Part shown: positions 1 through 5,817 of the stretch, piece by piece
How positions within the stretch are numbered: position 1 is the stretch's first letter
How the letters are laid out: every line of letters starts with the position of its first letter
NCBI GenBank assembly: GCA_005786775.1
Contig: SYDD01000169.1
Coordinates: 1 to 6,003, forward strand
Source: Opitutaceae bacterium
Lineage (GTDB): Bacteria; Verrucomicrobiota; Verrucomicrobiia; Opitutales; Opitutaceae
Direction: 5' to 3'
DNA: 6,003 bases
Translations under genes and position numbers: made by a program
The notes under the pieces: model-generated
Told to the model about the DNA's origin: nothing
Database searches by the model: none
What the model saw: only the letters and a program-made list of their open reading frames with translations

Positions 1-81
1 GGAGAAGACACGGCCTGCGGCAAGATGGGACTTATTTCCTGCTTTCCGCGGGCCGGTGGGGTGGGCACCTTGCGGGCATGA
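1..81 (+). CDS. Possible C-terminal tail of an upstream gene (partial, unidentified)
   Basis: From base 1 a frame stays open for 26 codons and stops at the TGA at 79-81, which overlaps the pdxJ ATG (78-80) as ATGA. The same stop/start arrangement occurs between two genes further down this run, and that is the main reason to suspect an upstream operon member ending here. The tail would end with the residues GGVGTLRA. I recognise no family from 26 residues. The support is weak: the other two plus-strand frames are also open over these 77 bases, so the open frame has no statistical weight. The stretch could equally be an untranslated leader of pdxJ. Confidence 0.3.
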   Translation, partial: GEDTACGKMGLISCFPRAGGVGTLRA

Positions 82-821
82 TCCTGCTCGGGGTTAACAT
101 CGACCATTGCGCCACCGTGCGACAAGCTCGTTACCGTGCCGTCGCTACGCCTGCGGGGGGGGCCATCGAGCCGGATCCCGTGCTCTTTGCCCAACTCGCG
201 GAGCGTGCTGGGGCGGATGGCATAACCGTGCACCTGCGCGAGGACCGGCGTCACATTCAGGAACGGGACGTCTGGCGTTTGCGAGAGGGCATCGCGACGC
301 GCTTGAATCTGGAGATGGCGTGCACGCCTGAGATGTTGGCCTTCGCGCTCCGCTTGCGTCCGGAGGCGGTCTGCCTGGTGCCGGAGAGTCGCCAAGAGAT
401 CACTACGGAGGGAGGCCTTGAAGTGGCGGGCGCGCTGGATCGCGTCCGCGCTTGCGTCGAGCCCCTTGCGGCGGCGGGCATCGAGGTGAGTCTGTTCATT
501 GATCCCGATGAGCGGCAGATCGCAGCGGCCGCCAAGGTCGCGGCGCCCTGGGTCGAGCTACACACCGGGGCCTACGCCCACGCCTTCCACGGTGCCGGAC
601 GCGAACGGGAGTTCCAGCGCCTGCGTCTCGGTGCAGCCGCGGCCCATGCCCTCGGGCTGAGGGTCAACGCCGGCCACGGGATTAATTACGTCAACATCAG
701 CGAGCTCCGCACCCTGCCCCACCTGCACGAGCTGAATATCGGGCACAGTATTGTCAGCCGCGCTCTCTTCACCGGCGTGGAGGAGGCGGTCTCGGAGATG
801 CGCCGCCGGATGAATCCCTGA
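78..821 (+). CDS. pdxJ: Pyridoxine 5'-phosphate synthase PdxJ
   Basis: PdxJ condenses 1-deoxy-D-xylulose 5-phosphate with 3-amino-2-oxopropyl phosphate to make pyridoxine 5'-phosphate, the ring-closing step of the DXP-dependent vitamin B6 pathway in the cytoplasm. The 247-residue protein is full length for this TIM-barrel family. It starts with the typical LLGVNIDH (3-10), then ADGITVHLREDRRH (46-59, with H52 and H59 in the active-site loop), LNLEMA (76-81, catalytic E79), CLVPESRQEITTEGG (99-113), SLFIDPD (138-144), ELHTG (160-164), VNAGHG (196-201, catalytic H200) and HELNIGHSI near the C-terminus. All expected catalytic residues are present. Residues about 19-32 form a loop roughly nine residues longer than in E. 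coli PdxJ, and the loop contains a run of eight G bases (155-162). The ATG at 78 gives the canonical N-terminus, although no good Shine-Dalgarno precedes it. AcpS follows after 13 bases. Confidence 0.97.
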   Translation: MILLGVNIDHCATVRQARYRAVATPAGGAIEPDPVLFAQLAERAGADGITVHLREDRRHIQERDVWRLREGIATRLNLEMACTPEMLAFALRLRPEAVCLVPESRQEITTEGGLEVAGALDRVRACVEPLAAAGIEVSLFIDPDERQIAAAAKVAAPWVELHTGAYAHAFHGAGREREFQRLRLGAAAAHALGLRVNAGHGINYVNISELRTLPHLHELNIGHSIVSRALFTGVEEAVSEMRRRMNP

Positions 822-834
822 CCTGGCTGACCCG

Positions 835-1281
835 ATGCAAATTCCTGTTCTGCCCCAGTTGCCCCCGGGGGGCATCTTGGTGGGCGTCGGTATCGACCTC
901 ATTGAGGTGGAGCGCATCCGATCCGTGATCGAGCGGCAAGGTGAGCGCTTCCTCGACCGAGTCTTTACTGCGGAGGAGCGCGCCTACTGCGGCACGATGA
1001 AGTTTCCCCACAAGCACTACGCGGCCCGATTTGCGGCGAAAGAGGCGGTCTCGAAGTGCTTCGGCACGGGCATTGGGGCGGAACTCGGATGGCGCTCAGT
1101 CTCGGTGTACCACGGCGAACGCCACCAGCCCTTGGTTCGCCTTGACGAGCGCGGGGCCGCTCTGCTGCGTGCGGTCGGGGCCACCGGGGTCCACCTCAGC
1201 CTCGCCCACACGGAGTCCTTGGCGGTCGCGGTGGCCGTGCTGGTGCGGCAAACATCGGCGGAGGCGCGCGATGGCGGCTGA
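835..1281 (+). CDS. acpS: Holo-[acyl-carrier-protein] synthase AcpS
   Basis: AcpS transfers 4'-phosphopantetheine from CoA to the conserved serine of acyl carrier protein, activating it for fatty acid synthesis. It is a small trimeric Mg-dependent cytoplasmic enzyme. From the ATG at 835 the protein has 148 residues. Family signatures are GVGIDLIEVERI (17-28, with Mg-binding D21), FAAKEAVSKCFGTGI (66-80, with Mg-binding E70 and K69, K74) and HLSLAHTESLAVAVA (120-134). Most family members begin one or two residues before the GxGxDL motif, so a TTG at 877 or GTG at 880, just behind a GGGGGG run (867-872), would give a more standard protein of about 134 residues. I kept the ATG because it leaves a 13-base gap after pdxJ, but the start is uncertain. 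The pdxJ-acpS pairing is common in bacteria. The 3' end overlaps the next gene by 11 bases. Confidence 0.95.
   Translation: MQIPVLPQLPPGGILVGVGIDLIEVERIRSVIERQGERFLDRVFTAEERAYCGTMKFPHKHYAARFAAKEAVSKCFGTGIGAELGWRSVSVYHGERHQPLVRLDERGAALLRAVGATGVHLSLAHTESLAVAVAVLVRQTSAEARDGG
1260..1264 (+). promoter_or_regulatory. Shine-Dalgarno for the 173-residue membrane protein
   Basis: A GGAGG sits six bases before the ATG at 1271, inside the last codons of acpS. It is the clearest ribosome binding site in the window. It fixes the start of the next gene at 1271, although the same frame is open back to 1031 inside acpS. Confidence 0.7.
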
Positions 1282-1792
1282 AGATCCCGAACGGGACGAC
1301 CAATTCGGCCAAGATCGTCCGTCCCGCGCTTTATCGTGGGCGATGACAGGTTTCCTCTTGGGCGCGGCCTGTGTCTACGCCTACCTTCGTCCGCGTTCTG
1401 CACCAGCCGGACCGCCCGCGGTGCTCCCCGGCGTGGTTGCCCCGGAGCCATTGCCCGCCGCCTTGCCCCGCACGCTGACCACGGTGGAGGCGGTATTTGC
1501 GGAATGGGGAGCGCGCGCCTCCTGGACGGGTAACGTTACCGAGATTGCCCTTTGGAGCTCCGCGGCCGGGGCCTTTACCGACTACTACGAGGTCCGGCGG
1601 GTCGTCGGGCAGCTGTATTTCCGCAGCATTCCCGCCCTTACGCGCCGCGTCATCCGTCGGGGTAAAGAGGATCCGTCATGTCCCCTCGTGTTCACCGAGA
1701 CCGAGGCTGAGTATCGCGAATGGCTTCAGCACGGCCGCACCGAGCGTCCGGCCGACGATGTGCCCATGAAGCCGTCCGCCCCGACCCGATGA
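1271..1792 (+). CDS. Unrecognised small protein with one N-terminal membrane segment
   Basis: I do not recognise this 173-residue protein. What can be seen: a charged, acidic N-terminus (1-19); one hydrophobic stretch at about 22-39 (includes WAMTGFLLGAACVYAYL) followed by RPR; a proline- and alanine-rich linker (41-66); and a soluble domain from about 68 to 155 with several aromatic residues, including VFAEWG (75-80), EIALW (91-95), FTDYYEVRRV (102-111), LYFRSIP (115-121) and EYREWL (147-152). The single segment lacks a signal-peptidase site, so a membrane anchor with the C-terminal domain probably outside the cytoplasm is the simplest reading, though orientation is uncertain. It has a GGAGG six bases upstream, overlaps acpS by 11 bases, and its TGA overlaps the nnr ATG as ATGA, so it is probably translationally coupled to nnr. 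It is a real gene by context and codon use. Its function is unknown. Confidence 0.8.
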   Translation: MAAEDPERDDQFGQDRPSRALSWAMTGFLLGAACVYAYLRPRSAPAGPPAVLPGVVAPEPLPAALPRTLTTVEAVFAEWGARASWTGNVTEIALWSSAAGAFTDYYEVRRVVGQLYFRSIPALTRRVIRRGKEDPSCPLVFTETEAEYREWLQHGRTERPADDVPMKPSAPTR

Positions 1793-3270
1793 TACCGCTG
1801 CCCAGCCATCCCATCCTGAGCCCCGCCCAGACCCGGGTGCTGGAAGGACGGCTGTTCGGCGCCGACGAGGCCCGCGAATGGCCCGCGATGCGCTCTGCCG
1901 GCCGCGCGCTCGCCCAGGCCATCCGGCACGATGCTGCAGAGTTAGGTGGACTGGATCCGGCTGGTCGCTGGCTGGTGGTGGCGGGCAAGGGGCATAATGG
2001 CGGCGATGCGCTGCTGGCGGCCGGCTTCTTGCTGGAAATATGTCCCAAGGCGCGGATTGAGGTCTGCTTTCCGTTCGGGTCGCGGCGGCTGCGTCCCTTA
2101 GCCGCCCGCGCCTGGCGCGAGCTGGTCACCCTTTGTCCCCGGGTCGCCCTCGTGGATAGACCAGAGGGTAGCTATGAGCTGCTGCTGGACGGGCTGTTTG
2201 GCTTCCAGTTCCGCCCTCCGGTGGATCCCCCCGTCTTGCAGCTGATCGACCAGCTCAATGCGTTGCCGGTGAGACTACGCGCCGCGATCGATTTGCCGAG
2301 CGCGGGCCTAGTTCGAGCTGATTTCACCTACGCCACGGGGGTGCTGAAAACGCCGCTGCTTGCCGCGACGGAAGCAGGCCGGCTCCGTTATCTCGATCTG
2401 GGCTTCTTTGCGGACGACTCGATTACGGCGGGCCTACCGGCGGTGGAGGCGGATCCAGGTCGCGTGCTCCTGCCAGAGGTATTGCGGCCGCTGGCGGGTT
2501 TGCGGCCCTCTGCCTCCGACAAGCGTAGTTACGGTCACGTATTCATTCTCGCAGGATCCGCTTCCTTTCCTGGGGCCGCACTGCTGACAGTGCTGGCGGC
2601 GCTGCGGAGTGGGGTAGGTCTAGTCACTGCGTTTGTGCCGGAACGGCTGGTTCCCGCCTTTGCCGCTCGGGCTCCGGAGGCGATGTGGGTGGGTTGGCCG
2701 GAGACACCGTCCGGCCACCTTGCCTTAGAGGGCGAGCATCTCTGGCGGGCGAGGGAAGAACGGGCTTCTGCGATTCTGCTTGGACCGGGGCTCGGTCGGG
2801 AGTCGGAAACGCTCGCGTTGGCCGAGAGTATCGCGGCGCGGGCCGTAGTGCCAATCGTGCTCGACGCAGACGCGCTGCAACCCGGGATCATTGGGGCAGG
2901 GCCAGTGCCTCGGATTCTTACTCCTCATGCCGGAGAACTCGCCCGGATCGGCGGTCGGGGGCGGATGCCGCCTGGGGTGGTGCTCGTCGAAAAGGGGCCG
3001 GTCACCCGGATCGTCGCGGAGGGCAAGGTCCACCACGCGCTCTGCGGTGGGCCGGTACTTGCCCGCGGGGGTAGCGGCGACCTGTTAGCCGGGCTCATTG
3101 GGGGGATTCTCGCGCAGAATCCCCCCGAGCCGCGGTGGGCAGCGGCCTGCGGGGTGCTGTGGCACGGTCGGGCCGCCGACGGCCTGGCTCGCGCGCGGGG
3201 CCAGACTGCGGTCTGCGTGTCCCAATTGTTGGATTTCCTGCCGGCCGCGTTGCGCGAAATTCCGGGTTAA
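1789..3270 (+). CDS. nnr: Bifunctional NAD(P)H-hydrate epimerase / dehydratase Nnr (YjeF)
   Basis: Nnr repairs damaged NADH and NADPH. The N-terminal YjeF domain epimerises R-NAD(P)HX to S-NAD(P)HX, and the C-terminal ribokinase-like domain dehydrates the S form using ADP (ATP in eukaryotes). From the ATG at 1789 the protein has 493 residues, normal for the fused form. Epimerase half (about 10-225): GKGHNGGDALLAA (66-78, family form GxGNNGGDG), LLLDGLFG (131-138) and AIDLPSAGL (166-174, with the expected catalytic Asp at 168). Dehydratase half (about 240-490): KRSYGHVFILAGS (245-257), LLGPGLG (330-336), VLDADAL (357-363), ILTPHAGE (376-383), LVEKG (399-403) and ARGGSGDLLAG (425-435) with catalytic D431. 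The dehydratase half looks fully functional. The epimerase half departs more from consensus, with a shortened loop after DLPS. The start follows from the ATGA overlap with the preceding gene, although the frame is open back to 1720. A strong hairpin lies at 3092-3131. Confidence 0.95.
   Translation: MIPLPSHPILSPAQTRVLEGRLFGADEAREWPAMRSAGRALAQAIRHDAAELGGLDPAGRWLVVAGKGHNGGDALLAAGFLLEICPKARIEVCFPFGSRRLRPLAARAWRELVTLCPRVALVDRPEGSYELLLDGLFGFQFRPPVDPPVLQLIDQLNALPVRLRAAIDLPSAGLVRADFTYATGVLKTPLLAATEAGRLRYLDLGFFADDSITAGLPAVEADPGRVLLPEVLRPLAGLRPSASDKRSYGHVFILAGSASFPGAALLTVLAALRSGVGLVTAFVPERLVPAFAARAPEAMWVGWPETPSGHLALEGEHLWRAREERASAILLGPGLGRESETLALAESIAARAVVPIVLDADALQPGIIGAGPVPRILTPHAGELARIGGRGRMPPGVVLVEKGPVTRIVAEGKVHHALCGGPVLARGGSGDLLAGLIGGILAQNPPEPRWAAACGVLWHGRAADGLARARGQTAVCVSQLLDFLPAALREIPG
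3092..3131 (+). repeat. Strong intragenic inverted repeat in nnr
   Basis: GGGGGGATTCT (3100-3110) and AGAATCCCCCC (3116-3126) form a perfect 11-base-pair stem around the five-base loop CGCGC. Beyond a three-base bulge (ATT, 3097-3099) another five pairs follow, GGCTC (3092-3096) with GAGCC (3127-3131). It codes for Nnr residues about 435-448, just after the catalytic GGSGD. No T-run follows on either strand, so it is not a standard intrinsic terminator. Its role is unknown. It could shape the mRNA between nnr and dprA, or it could be incidental. Confidence 0.75.
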
Positions 3271-3311
3271 GCGCCAATCGCACGCGCGAGGGGGAGCTGC
3301 AGGGTCGGGGA

Positions 3312-4457
3312 ATGTCACCGCTCACCCAAGGGCAATGCCTGCTGATCCTCAACGGCCTGCCCCATATCGGACCGGTCACCCTGCACCGCCTTCTGGCCGC
3401 GCTGGGGAGTGATCCCGGCCGGGTCCTAACAGCGAGCCGAGAGGAGCTGCTGCAGGTGCAGGGCGTGGGGCCGGTGATCGCTGACACCCTGCGTGGGTGG
3501 GAGGCGCACTTTGACCTGTCCGCCGAGGAGGAACGCATCCGGCGGAGTGGCACGCAGTTTGTCGTGGCGGCGGATCCGACCTACCCGCGGTTGTTGCGCG
3601 AGGTGCACGATCCCCCGATCGGCCTGTACCGACGGGGCAATACTCCGGCGGGGCAGCGCTGCATCGCGATAGTCGGGTCCCGTCGCACGACCCAGTACGG
3701 CCTGACCGTGGCCCGCACCTTCGCGGGGGAACTGGCGCGGGCCGGATTCTGCATCGTGAGCGGACTGGCACGGGGCATCGACACCGCGGCCCACGAGGGA
3801 GCGCTCGCGGTCGGCGGAACCACGGTCGCCGTGCTGGGGTGCGGCATTGATCGGGTTTACCCACCCGAAAACTTGGGCCTGCAACAGCGCATCGAGGCGG
3901 CGGGTGCGGTGTTGTCGGAATTTCCCTTCGGCCGACCGACCGACCGGCAGTCCTTCGCGATGCGCAATCGGATCGTTTCCGGGATGAGTGAGGCGGTTAT
4001 TGTGGTCGAAAGTGGAGCTTCCGGAGGGGCGATGATTACCGCTCGCTTCGCGGGGGAACAAGGTCGCCTGCTCTTTGCGGTTCCCGGCCGCGTGGATCAG
4101 CCGACGAGTGCCGGCTGCCATCAATTGATCCGCGACGGGGCGACTTTGCTTACCACGGTCGACGAACTGCTCTCGGAGCTTTCCTACCTACACGGGATGC
4201 ATCCCCACGCAGGACCGCCCGCCGTACCCGCGGGTGCGGCGGTGCCGCCTGGGCTCGACGCCGAGGCCCGTAGGTTGCTCGAGCGACTCCGGGAAGGATC
4301 GCTGCTCGGTCCAGACGACCTAGCCGAGGCCGCCGGCCTTCCCGTGGCCCAAGTTTGCGCGGCACTGCTACGGCTTGAACTCACGCGCCTCGTGGTCCGC
4401 CATCCCGATGGTACCTTCGAGGCGGCCAGCGCGTTTTTGACCCAGCGGGAATCTTAA
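3312..4457 (+). CDS. dprA: DNA-processing protein DprA
   Basis: DprA (Smf) binds incoming single-stranded DNA during natural transformation and loads RecA onto it. It is also found in bacteria not known to be transformable. From the ATG at 3312 the protein has 381 residues. Its layout is an N-terminal helix-hairpin-helix-like region (about 5-70, with LPHIGPVTL and QGVGPVIADTL), a Rossmann-fold DNA_processg_A domain (about 80-290) and a C-terminal winged helix (about 315-375, DprA_WH). Family motifs in order are IAIVGSRRTTQYG (118-130), SGLARGIDTAAHEGAL (150-165), GCGIDRVYPPEN (177-188), RNRIVSG (218-224), VVESGASGGAMITAR (231-245), FAVPG (255-259) and GCHQLIRDGATLL (268-280). The linker at about 293-314 is rich in Pro, Ala and Gly. 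The frame is open back to 3135 inside nnr, but the sequence before 3312 has no family character. The gene starts 41 bases after nnr with only a weak GGGG upstream and ends the plus-strand run. Confidence 0.96.
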   Translation: MSPLTQGQCLLILNGLPHIGPVTLHRLLAALGSDPGRVLTASREELLQVQGVGPVIADTLRGWEAHFDLSAEEERIRRSGTQFVVAADPTYPRLLREVHDPPIGLYRRGNTPAGQRCIAIVGSRRTTQYGLTVARTFAGELARAGFCIVSGLARGIDTAAHEGALAVGGTTVAVLGCGIDRVYPPENLGLQQRIEAAGAVLSEFPFGRPTDRQSFAMRNRIVSGMSEAVIVVESGASGGAMITARFAGEQGRLLFAVPGRVDQPTSAGCHQLIRDGATLLTTVDELLSELSYLHGMHPHAGPPAVPAGAAVPPGLDAEARRLLERLREGSLLGPDDLAEAAGLPVAQVCAALLRLELTRLVVRHPDGTFEAASAFLTQRES

Positions 4458-4795
4458 CCTGGCGGCCAGGCCAGCGCGCGGCCGCCGAGGAGGTGCACGT
4501 GAAGATGGGGAACCGACTCTCCGCCGTGAGATCCGTGGTTAATCACCAGTCGGAAGCCGGCCGCAAGGTTCAGCTTCCGCGCCATGGCCCCGGCCACCAG
4601 TAATAGGTGCCCGAGCAGTTGGGCGTCCTCGGGTTGGGCTGCCCCGACACGCTCGATGAGTCGTTTAGGAATCACGAGGAGATGAATGGGTGCTTGGGGG
4701 TGTAGGTCGTGCAGGACGATGCACTGCTCGTCCTCGTGCTCGATTCGGGCGGGTAACTCGCGGTCGATGATACGCTGGAAGACGGTCTTGGACAT
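4454..4795 (-). CDS. hinT: HIT family hydrolase, HinT type
   Basis: HinT proteins of the histidine-triad superfamily hydrolyse purine nucleoside phosphoramidates such as AMP-lysine and adenylates released by aminoacyl-tRNA synthetases. They act as cytoplasmic dimers. The 113-residue protein is typical in length. Visible features are TVFQRIIDRELPA (4-16), the core strand PIHLLVIPK (36-44), INHGSHGGESV (85-95) and the histidine triad PHLHVHLLGGR (96-106), with H99 the expected nucleophile flanked by H97 and H101. It ends in AWPPG, which matches the tryptophan-containing C-terminus of the HINT1/PKCI subgroup and separates it from Fhit and GalT branches. I chose the ATG at 4795 because it gives the usual MSKTVFQ beginning. 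A TTG four codons upstream (4807) is possible. No Shine-Dalgarno is visible. It lies 46 bases after the preceding gene, and its TAA shares TTAA with the dprA stop. Confidence 0.94.
   Translation of the reverse strand: MSKTVFQRIIDRELPARIEHEDEQCIVLHDLHPQAPIHLLVIPKRLIERVGAAQPEDAQLLGHLLLVAGAMARKLNLAAGFRLVINHGSHGGESVPHLHVHLLGGRALAWPPG
4458..4486. terminator. Possible weak hairpin at the convergent gene junction
   Basis: Directly after the dprA stop, CCTGG (4458-4462) and CCAGG (4466-4470) form a five-pair stem with loop CGG. An alternative pairing is GGCGGCC (4461-4467) with GGCCGCC (4480-4486). Neither is followed by a T-run, and the bases also code for the last residues of the HIT protein. If the two converging transcripts end here, the hairpin may help, but GC-rich repeats this short are expected by chance. 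Confidence 0.2.
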
Positions 4796-4841
4796 TGCGC
4801 GACGCAAACGCCCCGGCTTCGCGAAGGAAACCTCTTTTTGA

Positions 4842-5345
4842 CTAGAGGAACAGCAAGTGCAGTTCCGTGCTGGCCGCAGTGCGCGCGGCCGCGAGATCCC
4901 GGATCAAGGCCAGCGCCTCCTCGTAATCGCGTTGTCGGCGGGGCGTGGTCCGGCGGTCCGGGGGCACCAGCGCTCGCCGCAGGTTGGTTACCAGCAGCGT
5001 CGCCTCGCCGTACCCCGCCAGCCGGCGGAGGCCGGCCATGATCTCAGCCCGGGTGAACAGCGGGGTGGGGGAAGCCAGGGTCAGCGTGGCGTCCCAATGG
5101 TAAAATCCGTGTCGCGGATGCCGCGCGAACAGGCGGGCGAGTAACTCCGCCGCCGCCGCATTGAAGGCGGTTTCCTCGTCCGGCGGCGTTGCGCCTGCCG
5201 CGATCACCCGCGCTTGTAGCTCCGTCACGCTCAGGGCAATTGCCGCGCGGATTTGCTCCGCTAGGTATAGGTCCCTTCCGGTGGCCTGCGCGAAAAGGGC
5301 GTTGACGAAATGCAACCGCCGCAGCGCCGCCTGGTCGCGCTTCAT
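4842..5345 (-). CDS. Unrecognised 167-residue soluble protein downstream of nrdR
   Basis: I do not recognise the family. From the ATG at 5345, ten bases after the nrdR stop, the protein has 167 residues with no signal peptide, membrane segment or cysteine. The first 50 residues look helical, with KRDQAALRRLHFVNALFA (2-19) and DLYLAEQIRAAIALS (25-39). A middle section contains HPRHGFYHWDATL (76-88) and a C-terminal section contains LFTRAEIMAGLRRLAGYGEA (96-115), a basic patch PPDRRTTPRRQRDYEEA (128-144) and a last helix to about residue 157. The frame is open upstream to 5399 inside nrdR, but that extension would overlap nrdR and I prefer 5345. Composition and base use match the neighbours, so it is not recently acquired. 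Position between nrdR and a HIT hydrolase suggests co-transcription but not a function. Confidence 0.8.
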   Translation of the reverse strand: MKRDQAALRRLHFVNALFAQATGRDLYLAEQIRAAIALSVTELQARVIAAGATPPDEETAFNAAAAELLARLFARHPRHGFYHWDATLTLASPTPLFTRAEIMAGLRRLAGYGEATLLVTNLRRALVPPDRRTTPRRQRDYEEALALIRDLAAARTAASTELHLLFL

Positions 5346-5355
5346 CTCGCGGAGA

Positions 5356-5817
5356 TCAAGTCTGCGGCTCCCGGCCGAGGAGGCTGATCTCGTCCACAAA
5401 TTCGGCCACGTCCCGGAACTCCTTGTACACGCTGGCGAAACGGACGTAAGCGACCTGGTCGACCGTCCGCAGGCGCTGCATTACGCCCTCTCCGATCGCT
5501 CGGCTCGGGACCTCCTTTTCAAATTGAGCCTCCAGGGCGTCCATCACGTCCTCGACGAGCATCGCGACCTGCTCCGCGTCTACCGGCCGTTTGTGGCAGG
5601 CCGCCCGCACCGCACGGGTGAGCTTCTCGCGGTCAAAATCCTCCCGACGACCATCCCGTTTAATCACCATCACTCCGTCTCGCACCGAAACCTCAGTGGT
5701 GCTGTAGCGGTGGCCGCACTCCAAGCACTCGCGTCGCCGACGGATGGACCCCCCGTCCCGGCTGATGCGGGAATCGATGACCTTGTCCTCAACGGAGGTG
5801 CACTTAGGGCAACGCAT
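5356..5817 (-). CDS. nrdR: Transcriptional repressor NrdR
   Basis: NrdR binds NrdR boxes upstream of ribonucleotide reductase genes and represses them when its ATP-cone is loaded with dATP/ATP, so it links dNTP supply to demand. The 153-residue protein is the usual length. An N-terminal zinc ribbon uses C3, C6, C31 and C34 (MRCPKC and CLECGHRYST), with the conserved DSR (15-17) and an RRRREC patch (26-31). An ATP-cone domain (about 49-139) begins with VIKRDGRREDFDREKL and ends with VDQVAYVRFASVYKEF (119-134), all characteristic of the family. No ribonucleotide reductase gene or NrdR box is visible in this window. The ATG at 5817 gives the standard N-terminus. The bases just upstream read ACCTCC on the coding strand, which resembles the anti-Shine-Dalgarno rather than a ribosome binding site. 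It lies 46 bases after the amidotransferase gene. Confidence 0.97.
   Translation of the reverse strand: MRCPKCTSVEDKVIDSRISRDGGSIRRRRECLECGHRYSTTEVSVRDGVMVIKRDGRREDFDREKLTRAVRAACHKRPVDAEQVAMLVEDVMDALEAQFEKEVPSRAIGEGVMQRLRTVDQVAYVRFASVYKEFRDVAEFVDEISLLGREPQT

Noticed and set aside
783..1056. Repeated GAGGCGGTCTCG in pdxJ and acpS
   Set aside because: Both copies encode the short residue string EAVS in unrelated family motifs, so it is a codon coincidence.
1529..1540. 12-base perfect palindrome GGTAACGTTACC
   Set aside because: It lies inside a coding sequence, and one or two palindromes of this length are expected by chance in 6 kb.
3932..3946. CCGA tetranucleotide repeated 3.75 times inside dprA
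   Set aside because: Too few copies for a phase-variable tract, and the residues coded (GRPTDRQ) align with an ordinary variable part of DprA.
4817..4848. Palindrome CTTCGCGAAG and a CCTCT/AGAGG stem between the 167-residue gene and the HIT gene
   Set aside because: The second stem has only five pairs with an eight-base loop and no proper T-run after it on the transcribed strand. It is too weak to call a terminator or regulator.
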